Shown here: positions 28,009 through 36,961 of the stretch, piece after piece
Layout: the number at the start of each line of letters is the position of its first letter
Numbering within the stretch: position 1 is the stretch's first letter
Assembly (NCBI RefSeq): GCF_900090285.1
Contig: NZ_LT607754.1
Location: 4,490,001 to 4,554,000 of the forward strand
Source: Micromonospora inositola
GTDB lineage: Bacteria; Actinomycetota; Actinomycetes; Mycobacteriales; Micromonosporaceae
Direction of reading: 5' to 3'
Length of the DNA: 64,000 nt
Translations under genes and position numbers: made by a program
The notes under the pieces: model-generated
Seen by the model: the letters and a program-made list of their open reading frames with translations, nothing else
Databases searched by the model: none
What the model was told of the DNA's origin: nothing

Positions 28009-29688
28009 GTGCCGTACCAGGAACTGCAGCCCACCCTGCGGAACCGCCGCCCGGCCGTCGCCGGCGCGCCGCTCTGGTGCGACGCCCGCGAGTACGGCCT
28101 GACCGGCGACGGGGTGACCAACGACCAGCCGGCGCTGGCCGCGCTGGTGGACCGGCTCGGCGACGGCTACGCCGCCGACGGGCGGGCGCGGGTGATCTAC
28201 TGCCCGCCGGGGATCTACTCCGTCCGCGACGCCGGGACCGTCTGGCGCAGCGGGGTGTCGCTGATCGGCGCCGGCCCGGCGGCGACGCGGTTCCTGCTGA
28301 GCAACGAGGGCAACCGGGCCGACCCGACGCCGCTGGCCTTCTGGACCACCGTGCAGCACGGCGCGAACCGGGACCGGAACATCGCCGACTGCACCTTCGC
28401 CGACTTCGAGATCGACGGTTCGGGGGTGGCGATGGCCGAGTACAACTACCTGGCCAAGGGGCTGGGCCTGCAGTACGTGGTCCGGGGGGTGTTCCGCAAC
28501 CTGTACATCCACCACACCGCCGCCACCGGGCTGGGCTGCGACTTCCTCCAGGACAGCACCGTCGACGGGGTGGTGGTGGTCGGCTGCGGCCGGCTGGACA
28601 ACGGGGAGGAGATGGGGGGCGCCGGCATCGGCGTCGGCATCGGCGGCTGGGGGACGGTCGAGCGGCTCACCATTGCCAACTGCACCGCCCTCGGCAACGG
28701 CACCAACGGCATCTTCCTGGAACTGCAGAAGGACTACTGGCCACCGCCGCGCGGCTACCGGATCATCGGCTGCCACAGCCAGGGCAACCGGTTCGGCATC
28801 TCCGACTGGGGGGCCGACGGCCTGATCGTCACGGCCTGCACGATCACCGGCAACCTGGAGGCCGGCTACGACGTCTCGGCCAACGGCACCGCCGGGGTGG
28901 CCGGCCGGGGCGGGCTGCTGACCGACTGCGTGATCGACGGCAACCTGGCCGACGGCGTCAGCATGGGCAACACGCCCGGCCCCTACACCGTGCGGGGCAA
29001 CCGGATCACCGGCAACGGGCGGCACGGCTATCACGAGCACAACCTCGGCCGCGGCTACCAGGACCCGGCGTTGGACGTGGTGATCGAGAGCAACGAGTTC
29101 TGGGGCAACGGCCTGGACGCGATCCGGGTCGACCGCCCCATGACCGACACCGTGCTGCTCAACAACCGCATCCGCAACAACGGCCGACAGTGCGCCGGGG
29201 CGTACACGGGCGGCGGTGAGACCGTCCGCTACGGCGACACGAAGCTGGTCGACCGGTCGGCGGACTGGCCGCACGACGGCCACCGGGGCAAGGTGCTCCG
29301 GGTCGGCAGGCGCATCGCGGTGGTGGCCGCGAACACCGGCACCGAACTCTCCCTCGCCCCGGTACGCCCCGACGCCTGCACCGCGTGGAGCGGCGACACC
29401 CCGCTGCCCGGCACCCCGTACGAGCTGCCGGCCGCGCCGGAGGCCCGGGCCGGCATCGCCATCAACGCGCCGTGCGACTCGGCGACCATCCGGGGGAACC
29501 GGGTCTGGGACAACCACGATGTGCGGACGCAGACCCACGGGCTGTGGATCACGGACCGGGGCAGTTGGGTGGACTGCCGGGTGGAGGACAACGACTTCGC
29601 CGGTAACGGCGCGGCCGCCACCCGCCTGGACACCCCGCCGCTCGGCGGGCGGTGGGACCGCAACCACGGCGACGAGGACTGGGACTGA
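28009..29688 (+). CDS. Right-handed beta-helix (pectate-lyase-fold) protein
   Basis: A 559-residue protein with a pectate-lyase-3-type start (REYGLTGDGVTNDQPALAALVD, then VIYCPPGIYSV) followed by many parallel beta-helix rungs with repeated N/G-rich turns such as ITGNLEAGYDVSANG, VIDGNLADGVSMGN and IESNEFWGNGLDAIR. This fold is common in polysaccharide lyases, glycosidases and surface proteins; the catalytic residues cannot be assigned from sequence. No signal peptide is visible, so it is either cytoplasmic or exported by another route. GTG 28009 follows GAGAGGAG. It is transcribed alone after the bkd terminator. Confidence 0.75.
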   Translation: MPYQELQPTLRNRRPAVAGAPLWCDAREYGLTGDGVTNDQPALAALVDRLGDGYAADGRARVIYCPPGIYSVRDAGTVWRSGVSLIGAGPAATRFLLSNEGNRADPTPLAFWTTVQHGANRDRNIADCTFADFEIDGSGVAMAEYNYLAKGLGLQYVVRGVFRNLYIHHTAATGLGCDFLQDSTVDGVVVVGCGRLDNGEEMGGAGIGVGIGGWGTVERLTIANCTALGNGTNGIFLELQKDYWPPPRGYRIIGCHSQGNRFGISDWGADGLIVTACTITGNLEAGYDVSANGTAGVAGRGGLLTDCVIDGNLADGVSMGNTPGPYTVRGNRITGNGRHGYHEHNLGRGYQDPALDVVIESNEFWGNGLDAIRVDRPMTDTVLLNNRIRNNGRQCAGAYTGGGETVRYGDTKLVDRSADWPHDGHRGKVLRVGRRIAVVAANTGTELSLAPVRPDACTAWSGDTPLPGTPYELPAAPEARAGIAINAPCDSATIRGNRVWDNHDVRTQTHGLWITDRGSWVDCRVEDNDFAGNGAAATRLDTPPLGGRWDRNHGDEDWD

Positions 29689-29887
29689 CCGGCCCGGTCC
29701 GGTACTTCCGGTGCGCCGCCCGCCCAGGATTGCCGATCCCGGACGTCGTGGCCCGTCCGTCGCCTCCCGGGCACACCCGGCATCAAATGGCCGCCGCTTC
29801 GCCCACCATTTCCCCCAAAAGTGCGACCCGGCCCGAGTAGCGCCGTACAGAATGGGGCCAACGGGGACTGGAAATGGGGTGGGGAAT

Positions 29888-31159
29888 ATGCACGTGAGGC
29901 GGCGATTGAGACTGTTCGCAGTAACCATCGCAGTCACGCCGTTGGTGATCGGTGGCTGCACCGCCGGTCAGCGGGAGGCGGCGAAGCCGGGGCACGGGAA
30001 GAAGGCCGGCCCTTCGGTGACCGTGACACCGGCGGACCGGACCAAGGACGTGCCGATCAGCGCCGAGGTGGGCGCGAAGGTCGCGAACGGGAAGATCACC
30101 GCGGTGCGGCTCACGGACGACAAGGGTGTGCAGGTGCCGGCCGAACCGCGGGAGGACGGGTCCAGCTGGGTGCCCACCAAGCCGTTGAGGAATTCGCGGA
30201 CGTACACCGCGGAGGTGACCGCGGCCGGCGGTTCCGGACGTACCACCACGCAGAAGACGACGTTCACCACGATGGCGAAATCGACCAAGCCGGCCATCAC
30301 CACCGAGCTCTATTTCACCGGTAATCAGACGTACGGGACGGCTCTGCCGTTAACCGTCGCGTTCGATCCGCCAATTCCCAAAGAGGCCCGGGCGGACGTG
30401 CAACGGCGATTGTTCGTGAAGACCGATCCGCCGCAGCCGGGCACCTGGTCGTGGGTGGCGGACGGCAAGCAGGTCGAATACCGGGCACCTGATTTCTGGA
30501 AGCCCGGCACGAAGATCAGCGTGCGGAGCGCGCTGCAGGGGCTGCCGATCGGCAAGAACGCCATCGGCGACGCCGATCGCAGCGCGACCTCGAAGATCGG
30601 CCGGCAGGTCTCGCTCGACATCGACAACGCCACCAAGCAGATGTCGGTCTACCAGGACGGCAAGCTGCTCCGCAAGATCCCGGTGAGCATGGGCAAGTCG
30701 AGCACCCCGACCTCCAGCGGCAAGATGGTGATCATGGAGAAGTTCGATCGGACCACCTTCGACACCCGGGGCGACCCGAACGGCGGCTACGTGGTCGACG
30801 TTGACGACGCGCAGCGCCTCACCTGGGGCGGCGAGTTCATCCACTCCGCCCCGTGGTCGGAGGGGGAGCAGGGCAGCATCAACGTCTCGCACGGCTGCAC
30901 CAACGTCTCTGCCACGGCAGCGCACTGGCTGATGGGGATCACGCAGGTCGGCGACCTGGTGACGATCAAGGGCACCGAGGTGAAGTTGGACCAGGGCAAC
31001 GGCTGGACCGCCTGGAACGTCAGCTGGGACGACTTCGCCAAGGGCAGCGCCCTGCCCGTCCCGGCCGGGCTCAAGCCCACCCCCAGCAGCACGCCGCACC
31101 CGGGCGCGGTGGCCGGCGGCTCGGCGCCCGCGCCGGCTCCCTCGGCCAGCGGCGGCTGA
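29888..31159 (+). CDS. L,D-transpeptidase lipoprotein (YkuD)
   Basis: A cell-wall cross-linking enzyme of 423 residues that would form 3-3 bonds between meso-diaminopimelate residues. The signal peptide ends in a lipobox IGGC at about residue 24, so it is anchored outside the membrane. Two Ig-like domains follow (residues 45-125 and about 130-225), then the YkuD catalytic domain with EFIHSAPW and the active-site cysteine in SHGCTNVS at about residue 338, then a C-terminal Ser/Pro/Ala tail. This matches the mycobacterial LdtMt2 layout. ATG 29888 follows a G-rich stretch. A strong hairpin ends the gene. Confidence 0.9.
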   Translation: MHVRRRLRLFAVTIAVTPLVIGGCTAGQREAAKPGHGKKAGPSVTVTPADRTKDVPISAEVGAKVANGKITAVRLTDDKGVQVPAEPREDGSSWVPTKPLRNSRTYTAEVTAAGGSGRTTTQKTTFTTMAKSTKPAITTELYFTGNQTYGTALPLTVAFDPPIPKEARADVQRRLFVKTDPPQPGTWSWVADGKQVEYRAPDFWKPGTKISVRSALQGLPIGKNAIGDADRSATSKIGRQVSLDIDNATKQMSVYQDGKLLRKIPVSMGKSSTPTSSGKMVIMEKFDRTTFDTRGDPNGGYVVDVDDAQRLTWGGEFIHSAPWSEGEQGSINVSHGCTNVSATAAHWLMGITQVGDLVTIKGTEVKLDQGNGWTAWNVSWDDFAKGSALPVPAGLKPTPSSTPHPGAVAGGSAPAPAPSASGG

Positions 31160-31178
31160 CCGACCGGGAGGAACGACC

Positions 31179-31219
31179 GGCGGCCGGTCCGTCACCCTCG
31201 GGGTGGCGGACCGGCCGCC
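31179..31219. terminator. Bidirectional hairpin terminator
   Basis: GGCGGCCGGTCCG (31179-31191) pairs with CGGACCGGCCGCC (31207-31219), extended inside by CACCC/GGGTG. It separates the L,D-transpeptidase gene and the convergent SMP-30-like gene. Confidence 0.75.
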
Positions 31220-31230
31220 TGCCGCCGCCG

Positions 31231-32250
31231 TCAGGCCAGGCTCACCCGGGCCACGCCCGTCGCGGTCAGGCTGCCCAGCCAGAGGACGTCTCCGTGCTGC
31301 CGGACCCCGGTGATCATCGAGTACGCGCCGGTCGGGCCGTGCAGCGTCCGGAGCACCCGACCGTCGCCGTCGACCAGCGCGACCAGGCCGTACCGGCGGG
31401 GCTGCGGCTGCACCGCGCCCGGCAGCAGGGCCACCAGCTGTCGTACCCGGGGATGCGGCAGCAGCCGCTCCATGATCGGCAGACGGGGGCTGGGCAGGGC
31501 GATCCAGTACGTCCCGTCACCCACCGCGGCGACGTTGTCCGGGTACGCCGGCAGGTCGGTCAGCACGGTGGCCCGGCCGTCCGGCAGGTCGATCCGGAGC
31601 AGCCGGTGGGTGGCCGTCTCCACCAGCATCAGCGCCGACTCGTCCGGGGTGAGGGCGACCCCGTTGGGGAAGTAGAGCCCGCTCGTCACCACCTCCGTAC
31701 GCCCCGTCCGCCGGTCGTACGCCAGCACCCGGCCGTTGGGCCGGTGCTCCAGCAGGTCCCGTTTCCAGTGCGAGAGCGGGAACCGGTCGGAGGAGTCGGT
31801 GAAGTAGATCGTGCCGTCGCGGGCCACCGTGGCGTTGTCGGCGAGGTGCACCGGCGGCGCCATGCCGGTCAGCTCGTGCACCACGCCGTCCGGGGTGACC
31901 CGCAGCAGCCCCCGGTAGGCGTCGCAGACCACCAGGCCCCCGCCGACGGGGTCGAGCTCGACGCCCAGCGGTCGGCCGCCGGTCTCGGCGAGCAGCCGGG
32001 GTCGGGTGCCCGCCGGCGCGTCCGCCGGCCACCACCACAGCCGGCCGCCCTCGTCCCCGCTGATCACCCGGCCGTCCGAATCGATCAGCACGTCCTCCGG
32101 CCCGTGCGCGCCGTCCGGCAGCGGCAGCAGGTCGGCGTGGTCGAGCCGGAGGTCGGTGGGGGCCCACGGTCCCTCCAGCGGCGGGGGCACGGTGGCCGGC
32201 TCGCGGACGGGGCGGATGAGGCGGGGCGGGCGCTGGCGGGGGACGACCAT
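31231..32250 (-). CDS. SMP-30/strictosidine-synthase-like six-bladed propeller protein
   Basis: A cytoplasmic beta-propeller protein of 339 residues of the SMP-30/gluconolactonase and strictosidine-synthase superfamily. Characteristic segments are HGPEDVLIDSDGRVISGDEGG in the first blade, RPLGVELDPVGGGLVVCDAY, ATVARDGTIYFTDSS and FPNGVALTPDESALMLVE. Members hydrolyse lactones or phosphotriesters using a bound calcium ion; the asparagines in LADNATVA and YPDNVAAVGD fit that site. There is no signal peptide. ATG 32250 is the start. The natural substrate is unknown and no pathway neighbour helps. Confidence 0.75.
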   Translation of the reverse strand: MVVPRQRPPRLIRPVREPATVPPPLEGPWAPTDLRLDHADLLPLPDGAHGPEDVLIDSDGRVISGDEGGRLWWWPADAPAGTRPRLLAETGGRPLGVELDPVGGGLVVCDAYRGLLRVTPDGVVHELTGMAPPVHLADNATVARDGTIYFTDSSDRFPLSHWKRDLLEHRPNGRVLAYDRRTGRTEVVTSGLYFPNGVALTPDESALMLVETATHRLLRIDLPDGRATVLTDLPAYPDNVAAVGDGTYWIALPSPRLPIMERLLPHPRVRQLVALLPGAVQPQPRRYGLVALVDGDGRVLRTLHGPTGAYSMITGVRQHGDVLWLGSLTATGVARVSLA

Positions 32251-32512
32251 CCGCTCATTGTCACCCGCCGATGCGCCAGGGCAGCACCCGTTGGCGTGTC
32301 GGGGCTGCGGAGGGGTGCCGGGAGTTCTCCGGGCCGCTGCTCCGCCGGGTCACCGGGCCGGCGCGGCGGGCGCCCCGGGGAGAGGAGAGCGGCAACCTGG
32401 GGAGCACCTGACCCGGCGACCCTGACGTCCCTCGGGGTCGGACCCGGGCCGTACCCGGATCCCGCGCCTCGGCGGGCCGGAACTGTCGGTCCCGCCGGAT
32501 AGGTTCATCGGC

Positions 32513-32878
32513 ATGGGGCAGCACAGCGACCGGTTCCACGTGGAGATCACCGTCGGCGACCAGGTGGTGGACGTCCGGGCGGTCGGCGAGATCGACATCG
32601 CGACCGTCGGGTCGTTCCGGGCCGCGCTGTGGGCGGCCCCGGCCCGCCCGGTGCTCCGGCTGGACCTCTCCGGCGTGCGGGTGCTCTCCGCGACCGCGGT
32701 GCGCGCGCTGGTCGCGGCCCATCTGCGGATCCGCGCGCGGGGCGGCGAGCTGGTGCTGGTCGACCCGGATCCGGTGGTGGCCCGGGTGCTGCGCGCCACC
32801 GGTCTGCACCGGGTGCTCCCGGTGCGGCAGTCGGCGACCGTGGGCACGCCCGAGGTGGCGGAGCTGGTGCCGGCCTGA
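32513..32878 (+). CDS. STAS-domain protein (anti-sigma factor antagonist type)
   Basis: A cytoplasmic protein of 121 residues that is entirely one STAS domain: an N-terminal strand pair (VRAVGEIDIATVGSFRAALW), the core LRLDLSGVRVLSATAVRALVAAH and a closing helix. In SpoIIAA-type antagonists the serine phosphorylated by the partner kinase sits in a DSSG-like motif; here the matching place reads LSATAV, so a phosphorylatable serine is possible but the motif is atypical. No anti-sigma kinase or sigma-factor gene lies nearby. The 262 bases before it hold no other gene. Confidence 0.75.
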   Translation: MGQHSDRFHVEITVGDQVVDVRAVGEIDIATVGSFRAALWAAPARPVLRLDLSGVRVLSATAVRALVAAHLRIRARGGELVLVDPDPVVARVLRATGLHRVLPVRQSATVGTPEVAELVPA

Positions 32879-32935
32879 CCACCCCGGCCGGGGCGACTCC
32901 GCCGGGCCGTGCGCCGGGTCAGGCAGCAGCGCCCC

Positions 32936-32964
32936 GGGGCCGCCGACATGTTGCCGGCGGCCCC
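32936..32964. terminator. Bidirectional hairpin terminator
   Basis: GGGGCCGCCG (32936-32945) pairs with CGGCGGCCCC (32955-32964), between the convergent STAS and FKBP genes. Confidence 0.65.
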
Positions 32965-32984
32965 GGCCGTGCGTCAGTGCCGGC

Positions 32985-33353
32985 TCAGCGGACGCCGAGC
33001 AGGTCGACCACGAAGACCAGGGTCTCGTTCGGCTTGATGACCCCGCCGGCGCCCCGGCTGCCGTAGCCCAGGTGCGGCGGGATGGTCAGCCGACGACGGC
33101 CGCCGACCTTCATGCCCACCACGCCCTGGTCCCAGCCGGCGATGACCTGCCCGCCGCCGAGCGGGAACTCGAAGGACTCACCCCGGTTCCACGACGCGTC
33201 GAATTCGCGGCCGGTCGAGTGGGCCACCCCGACGTAGTGCACGCTGGCCAGCTGACCCGGCTGGGCCTCCGGGCCCTCGCCGACGGTGATGTCCTCGATG
33301 ACGAGATCGGCGGGCGGCGCGCCCTCGATCGGGCCTACCTCGGGCTTGTCCAT
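32985..33353 (-). CDS. FKBP-type peptidyl-prolyl cis-trans isomerase
   Basis: A small folding helper of 122 residues that isomerises prolyl bonds. The whole protein is one FKBP domain: VGEGPEAQPGQLASVHYVGV, then GREFDASWNRGESFEFPLGGGQVIAGWDQGV, then RRRLTIPPHLGYGSRGAGG and LVFVVDLLGVR. Key pocket residues (Y in HYVG, D in FDASW, W in GWDQG, Y in LGYG) are present. It has no signal peptide and no second domain, so it is a minimal cytoplasmic enzyme. ATG 33353 has GGAG eight bases upstream. Confidence 0.92.
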   Translation of the reverse strand: MDKPEVGPIEGAPPADLVIEDITVGEGPEAQPGQLASVHYVGVAHSTGREFDASWNRGESFEFPLGGGQVIAGWDQGVVGMKVGGRRRLTIPPHLGYGSRGAGGVIKPNETLVFVVDLLGVR

Positions 33354-33526
33354 GCGCAGGTCTCCTACCTCGGTGATGGGTCCGGTCCCCGTCGATCCTG
33401 CCCGATAGCGGCCCGCCTATACGCGTCAGTCCCCGCCGGGTGACCGGGTTGGGACCATGGGCGTACGGAACGGCGGACGTCACCGCCGGTGACGCCCGCC
33501 CTGTGGGTACTGCCAGATCCGTCACT

Positions 33527-34093
33527 TCACTTCAGCCAGGGGAGCCGCTGGACGATGGGGAGCGTCGCCCAGGCCCGGCCGAGCCCGAGGGTGTTGCCGG
33601 CGCCGACCAGGGCCAGCGCGGCCAGCAGGCCCGCGTAGATCAGGTGGTCGTCCATGAACGGGTTGTTCTCGGGGGGCAGCACGGCCGTCCACATCATCAC
33701 CAGCAGGATCCCGCCGGTGACCGCGGCGACCCGCATCCCGATGCCCAGCAGCAGGGCGACGCCGATGGCCGCGAGGCCCATCATGAACAGCCAGTCCGCC
33801 CAGGCCGCGCCCGCGATGTCGTGGTACAGGCCCTTGAACGGGCCGGCGGCCCCGAAGGTGAGGAAGCCCTTGGTGGGGCTGCCCCCGTTGATCCAGGCGT
33901 TCTTCGCGGCGGTTCCGTGGCCGAGGCCGAACATCTTGTCCAGGAAGGCCCAGAGGAAGGTCCAGCCCAGCGCCATCCGGAGACCGGCGAAGACGTACCG
34001 GGTGGCCTTCTGGCCGGTGGTCTCGACGTCACGGGGGGTCCCGGCCGCCGGAGCGATGGTGTTGGCGGTGATCCGCTCGACTGTCGCGGTCAT
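33527..34093 (-). CDS. DoxX-like membrane protein
   Basis: An integral membrane protein of 188 residues with about four hydrophobic helices (YVFAGLRMALGWTFLWAFLDK, the WADWLFMMGLAAIGVALLLGIG pair, and LIYAGLLAALALVGAG), the layout of the DoxX/TQO-small family. Members are linked to thiol or quinone redox reactions, but the role here is not known. The start is uncertain: ATG 34093 is given, while GTG 34102 just upstream sits three bases after AAGG. It diverges from the CBS-BON gene across 227 bases that hold no gene. Confidence 0.7.
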   Translation of the reverse strand: MTATVERITANTIAPAAGTPRDVETTGQKATRYVFAGLRMALGWTFLWAFLDKMFGLGHGTAAKNAWINGGSPTKGFLTFGAAGPFKGLYHDIAGAAWADWLFMMGLAAIGVALLLGIGMRVAAVTGGILLVMMWTAVLPPENNPFMDDHLIYAGLLAALALVGAGNTLGLGRAWATLPIVQRLPWLK

Positions 34094-34320
34094 GGTTTCC
34101 ACGTCCCTTCCTGTGCCTCGCACCGCGCTTCCCGGTGGCACATTCATTCCACCTCCGTCCGGTCGTCGCGGTCAGGGCCGACCGGGCCGCTCCTGACCGG
34201 GACCTTGGTCCCCTGTCTGCCCGGCCCGGACGGCCCTCCCGGTCCGGTCCACGGGCTCTGACCCGGGTCGTCGACCCGGTCCTACGGTCGCGAGTGGAGA
34301 ACCGGGCCGAGGAGGTCGTG

Positions 34321-35019
34321 ATGAGAACGTGGCAGGTGGGCGACGTGATGACCAGGGACGTTGCGACGGTCGGGGAGGAGACCCCGTACCGGCGGATCGT
34401 CGACGTGCTGATCCGGCGGGGCATCAGCGCCGTGCCGGTGGTGGACGGCTTCCGCTGGGTGCTGGGGGTGGTGTCCGAGGCCGACCTGCTGCACAAGGTG
34501 GAGCGGGCCGGGCACCCGGACGAGCGGCGGGTCTTCGAGGGGCGGCGCCGGCGTACCGCCCGGGAGAAGGCGGACGCGCTGCTGGCCGGGGACCTGATGA
34601 CCGCGCCGGCGGTGACCACCTTCCCGGAGTCGTCGCTCCCGGCGGCGGCCCGGCTGATGGACCGCGAGGCGGTCAAGCGGCTCCCGGTGCTGGACGACCT
34701 CGGTCGGCTGGTCGGCATCGTGACCCGCGGCGACCTGCTCCGGGTGCACCTGCGCACCGACGCGGAGATCCGCGAGGACGTGGTGCAGGAGGTGCTGCGC
34801 CGGGTGCTCGCCGTGCGGGACGGCCTGGTCACCGTCCAGGTCCGCGACGGCGCGGTCACCCTGGACGGCCGGCTGGACCGGCGGACCGCCGTCGATCTCG
34901 CCGGCCGGCTCGCGGCCCAGGTCAGCGGCGTGGTCGCGGTCCAGAACGCGATCGGGTACGACGTGGACGACACCACCCTGGTCGAGGTGGATCCGGTGCA
35001 CCCCACCCCGATCGCCTGA
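34321..35019 (+). CDS. CBS-pair and BON domain protein
   Basis: A cytoplasmic protein of 232 residues. Two CBS domains lie at about residues 5-60 (VGDVMTRDVATVGEETPY to GVVSEADLL) and 90-145 (AGDLMTAPAVTTFPESS to GIVTRGDLL), forming one adenine-nucleotide-binding pair. A BON domain follows at about residues 150-220 (VTVQVRDGAVTLDGRLD to VAVQNAIGYDV). Such proteins are often thought to sense energy state or dormancy, but no partner is encoded nearby. ATG 34321 has GAGGAGG upstream; longer in-frame starts lack a ribosome site. Confidence 0.85.
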   Translation: MRTWQVGDVMTRDVATVGEETPYRRIVDVLIRRGISAVPVVDGFRWVLGVVSEADLLHKVERAGHPDERRVFEGRRRRTAREKADALLAGDLMTAPAVTTFPESSLPAAARLMDREAVKRLPVLDDLGRLVGIVTRGDLLRVHLRTDAEIREDVVQEVLRRVLAVRDGLVTVQVRDGAVTLDGRLDRRTAVDLAGRLAAQVSGVVAVQNAIGYDVDDTTLVEVDPVHPTPIA

Positions 35020-35053
35020 GCGCCAGCACCGCAGGCCCCACTCGCCTCGCGGT

Positions 35054-35770
35054 TCAGCCGGGGTGGGCGAGCTGGGCGGCGAGCAGCGCGGGGGCCTCGG
35101 CGAGGGATGGGCCGTACCAGGTCAGGTGCCGCCCGGAGACCAGCGCGCAGGGCACGCCGGGGAACGACTCCGGTCCGTCGTCGGCGGTGAACCGGTACGG
35201 CTCGTCCGGCAGCACCACCAGCTCCGGCCGGCGCGCCCGCAGCTCGGCCAGGTCGGGCCGGGGGTAGCGCTCGGCGTGCTCGGCGTACAGGTTCGCCACG
35301 CCGAGCCGGCGCAGCACGTCGCCGGCGAACGTCCCGCTGCCGAGCACGACCCACGGCCGGCGCCACACGGGTACGACCGCCCGGCGGAGCGCGCCGGGCT
35401 CGGGCAGGGCGGCCCACGCCCGGCGGGCCGCCACGAGCCAGTCCGGCTCGGTGGTCGCGCCGAGCGTGCCGGCCAGCTCGGCCAGCTCGGTCAGCGCCTC
35501 GGGCACCGTACGCGGGAAGGTGACCCGTACCGGCACCCCGGCCGCGAGCAGGGCGTCGGCGTCGGCCCGCCGGTTCTCCTCCTCGTTGAGCAGGACCAGG
35601 TCGGGCCGGAGCGCGAGCACCCGGGCCAGGTCCGGGTACTTGCTGCCACCCACCCGCGCGACGTCCAGCCCGCCCGGGTGGGTGCACCAGTCCGTCGCCC
35701 CGACCAGCACCTCGGGGCGGGTCAGCGCCACCGCCTCGGTCAGGGACGGCACCAGGGACACCACCCGCAC
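35054..35770 (-). CDS. Helical-backbone metal-receptor (BtuF-like) protein without signal peptide
   Basis: A protein of 238 residues with the type 3 periplasmic-binding fold used by cobalamin and iron-siderophore binders: VVSLVPSLTEAVALT at the start, LRPDLVLLNEEENR in the middle, a long backbone helix around ALTELAELAGTLG, and DLAELRARRPELVVLPDEPY in the C-terminal lobe. It lacks any signal peptide or lipobox, so it is not a normal importer component; similar cytoplasmic forms exist in actinobacteria. No permease or ATPase is nearby. GTG 35770 follows GGAAGGAG. The ligand is unknown. Confidence 0.75.
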   Translation of the reverse strand: MRVVSLVPSLTEAVALTRPEVLVGATDWCTHPGGLDVARVGGSKYPDLARVLALRPDLVLLNEEENRRADADALLAAGVPVRVTFPRTVPEALTELAELAGTLGATTEPDWLVAARRAWAALPEPGALRRAVVPVWRRPWVVLGSGTFAGDVLRRLGVANLYAEHAERYPRPDLAELRARRPELVVLPDEPYRFTADDGPESFPGVPCALVSGRHLTWYGPSLAEAPALLAAQLAHPG

Positions 35771-35896
35771 CGGTCGCTCCTTCCGCCGCCGATCCGACCC
35801 CGATCATGCCGGATCGGCGGTAGATCGACGCCCGCCGGACGGGCGGCCGGGCCCGCAAGCCACTCCGAGGTGGTCGTCCGGCGCTGACCGCGCCGG

Positions 35897-36445
35897 TCAG
35901 GGTTCGGCGTCCACCCGCGCGGTCACGTCCAGGTGGGCGGGCCGGCAGCCGACGGTCGCGGCGAACCGTCGGACGGCGGCGTCGACGTGCGCGCGGACGG
36001 CGGCGGTGCCGGCGCGGGGGTCGAGGTGCACCTCCACCCAGAAGTCGGGCCGGCCCGTCGGGCCGGTGAGCACCACCCGCGCCCGGCGCACCCCGGGTTC
36101 CCGGAGCAGGTCCCGCACCAGCGCGCCGGTGAGCACCCCGCTGTCCACCCGGGTACGCCCACCTCCGTCGCCGCCGTGCACCAGGGTGCCCGCCAGCCGG
36201 CCCGGCACCCGCAGCTCCCGGGCGAGCAGCCGCTGACCGAGCAGGGCCAGCAGCACCCCGCCGACCACCAGCGCCAAGGCGCTCCACGGCGTGCCGGCCC
36301 GCCACCAGTGCAGCAGACCCGCGCCGAGCAGCGGGGTGTCGCCGCCCGGCAGCCGGCCCAGGCTCACCGCCAGGCCGGCACCGCCCAGGGCGGTCAGCAG
36401 CAGGGCGACGACCGTCCAGAGCAGCCGGTGCGCCGCGTTGCTCAT
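35897..36445 (-). CDS. AmaP-like alkaline-shock membrane anchor protein
   Basis: A 182-residue membrane protein with two hydrophobic helices at about residues 7-30 (LLWTVVALLLTALGGAGLAVSL) and 55-75 (ALALVVGGVLLALLG), then a cytoplasmic Asp23-like alpha/beta domain with LVRDLLREPGVRRARVVLTG. This is the layout of AmaP, which holds Asp23 at the membrane in Gram-positive bacteria. ATG 36445 overlaps the stop of the preceding gene (ATGA). It is the last gene of a four-gene envelope operon with two Asp23-related proteins and a small membrane protein. Confidence 0.7.
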   Translation of the reverse strand: MSNAAHRLLWTVVALLLTALGGAGLAVSLGRLPGGDTPLLGAGLLHWWRAGTPWSALALVVGGVLLALLGQRLLARELRVPGRLAGTLVHGGDGGGRTRVDSGVLTGALVRDLLREPGVRRARVVLTGPTGRPDFWVEVHLDPRAGTAAVRAHVDAAVRRFAATVGCRPAHLDVTARVDAEP

Positions 36446-36960
36446 GCCGCCCGCCGGGCCGGGACCAGTCGGACCTCGACCCGGCCGCGCGTCGGCGCGG
36501 CCAGCCGGTCCAGTTCCCGGTGCACGGCGAACTCGACGTCGGAGCGGGCCGCCGGATCGCCGGTGGCGGTCACCCGGGGCCGCCAGGCGTCCCCGCGCCG
36601 GCGGATCCGCACCCGGGCCCGCCGTACGCTCGGCACCGAGCGGACCGCGCGGGCCAGGCGTCGTTCGACCGAGCGCCGGTGCAGGTGCCAGCCGTCGTCC
36701 CCGTCGAGCCGCAGCCGGGTCGGCTGCCATCGGCGCAGCTGGGCGGCGAGGACGACAAGGCCGATCAGGGTGACCGCGGCGGCCACGGTCCGGGCCGGGG
36801 CGTCCTGCCAGCGGGTGCCGGTCAGGGCGGCGTGCCCGCGGGGGAGCAGCAGGCCGGGGCGGCCGAGCGCCGCGAGCGACGCCTCGACCGCGACGAGTAT
36901 CCCGCCGGCGAGCAGGGCGACGGCGAGCAGCAGGGTGGCGACCCGGTTGACCGTCCGCAC
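36442..36960 (-). CDS. DUF6286-like membrane protein of the Asp23 operon
   Basis: A 172-residue membrane protein with an N-terminal helix (VATLLLAVALLAGGILVAVE), a second one at about residues 58-75 (TVAAAVTLIGLVVLAA) and a basic cytoplasmic domain containing RRLARAVRSVPSVRRARVRI, a divergent Asp23-type half. The DUF6286 label is from overall resemblance and operon position. GTG 36960 starts one base after the preceding stop, and its own stop overlaps the AmaP-like start. It probably helps anchor the Asp23 protein under the membrane. Confidence 0.6.
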   Translation of the reverse strand: MRTVNRVATLLLAVALLAGGILVAVEASLAALGRPGLLLPRGHAALTGTRWQDAPARTVAAAVTLIGLVVLAAQLRRWQPTRLRLDGDDGWHLHRRSVERRLARAVRSVPSVRRARVRIRRRGDAWRPRVTATGDPAARSDVEFAVHRELDRLAAPTRGRVEVRLVPARRAA

Positions 36961-36961
36961 G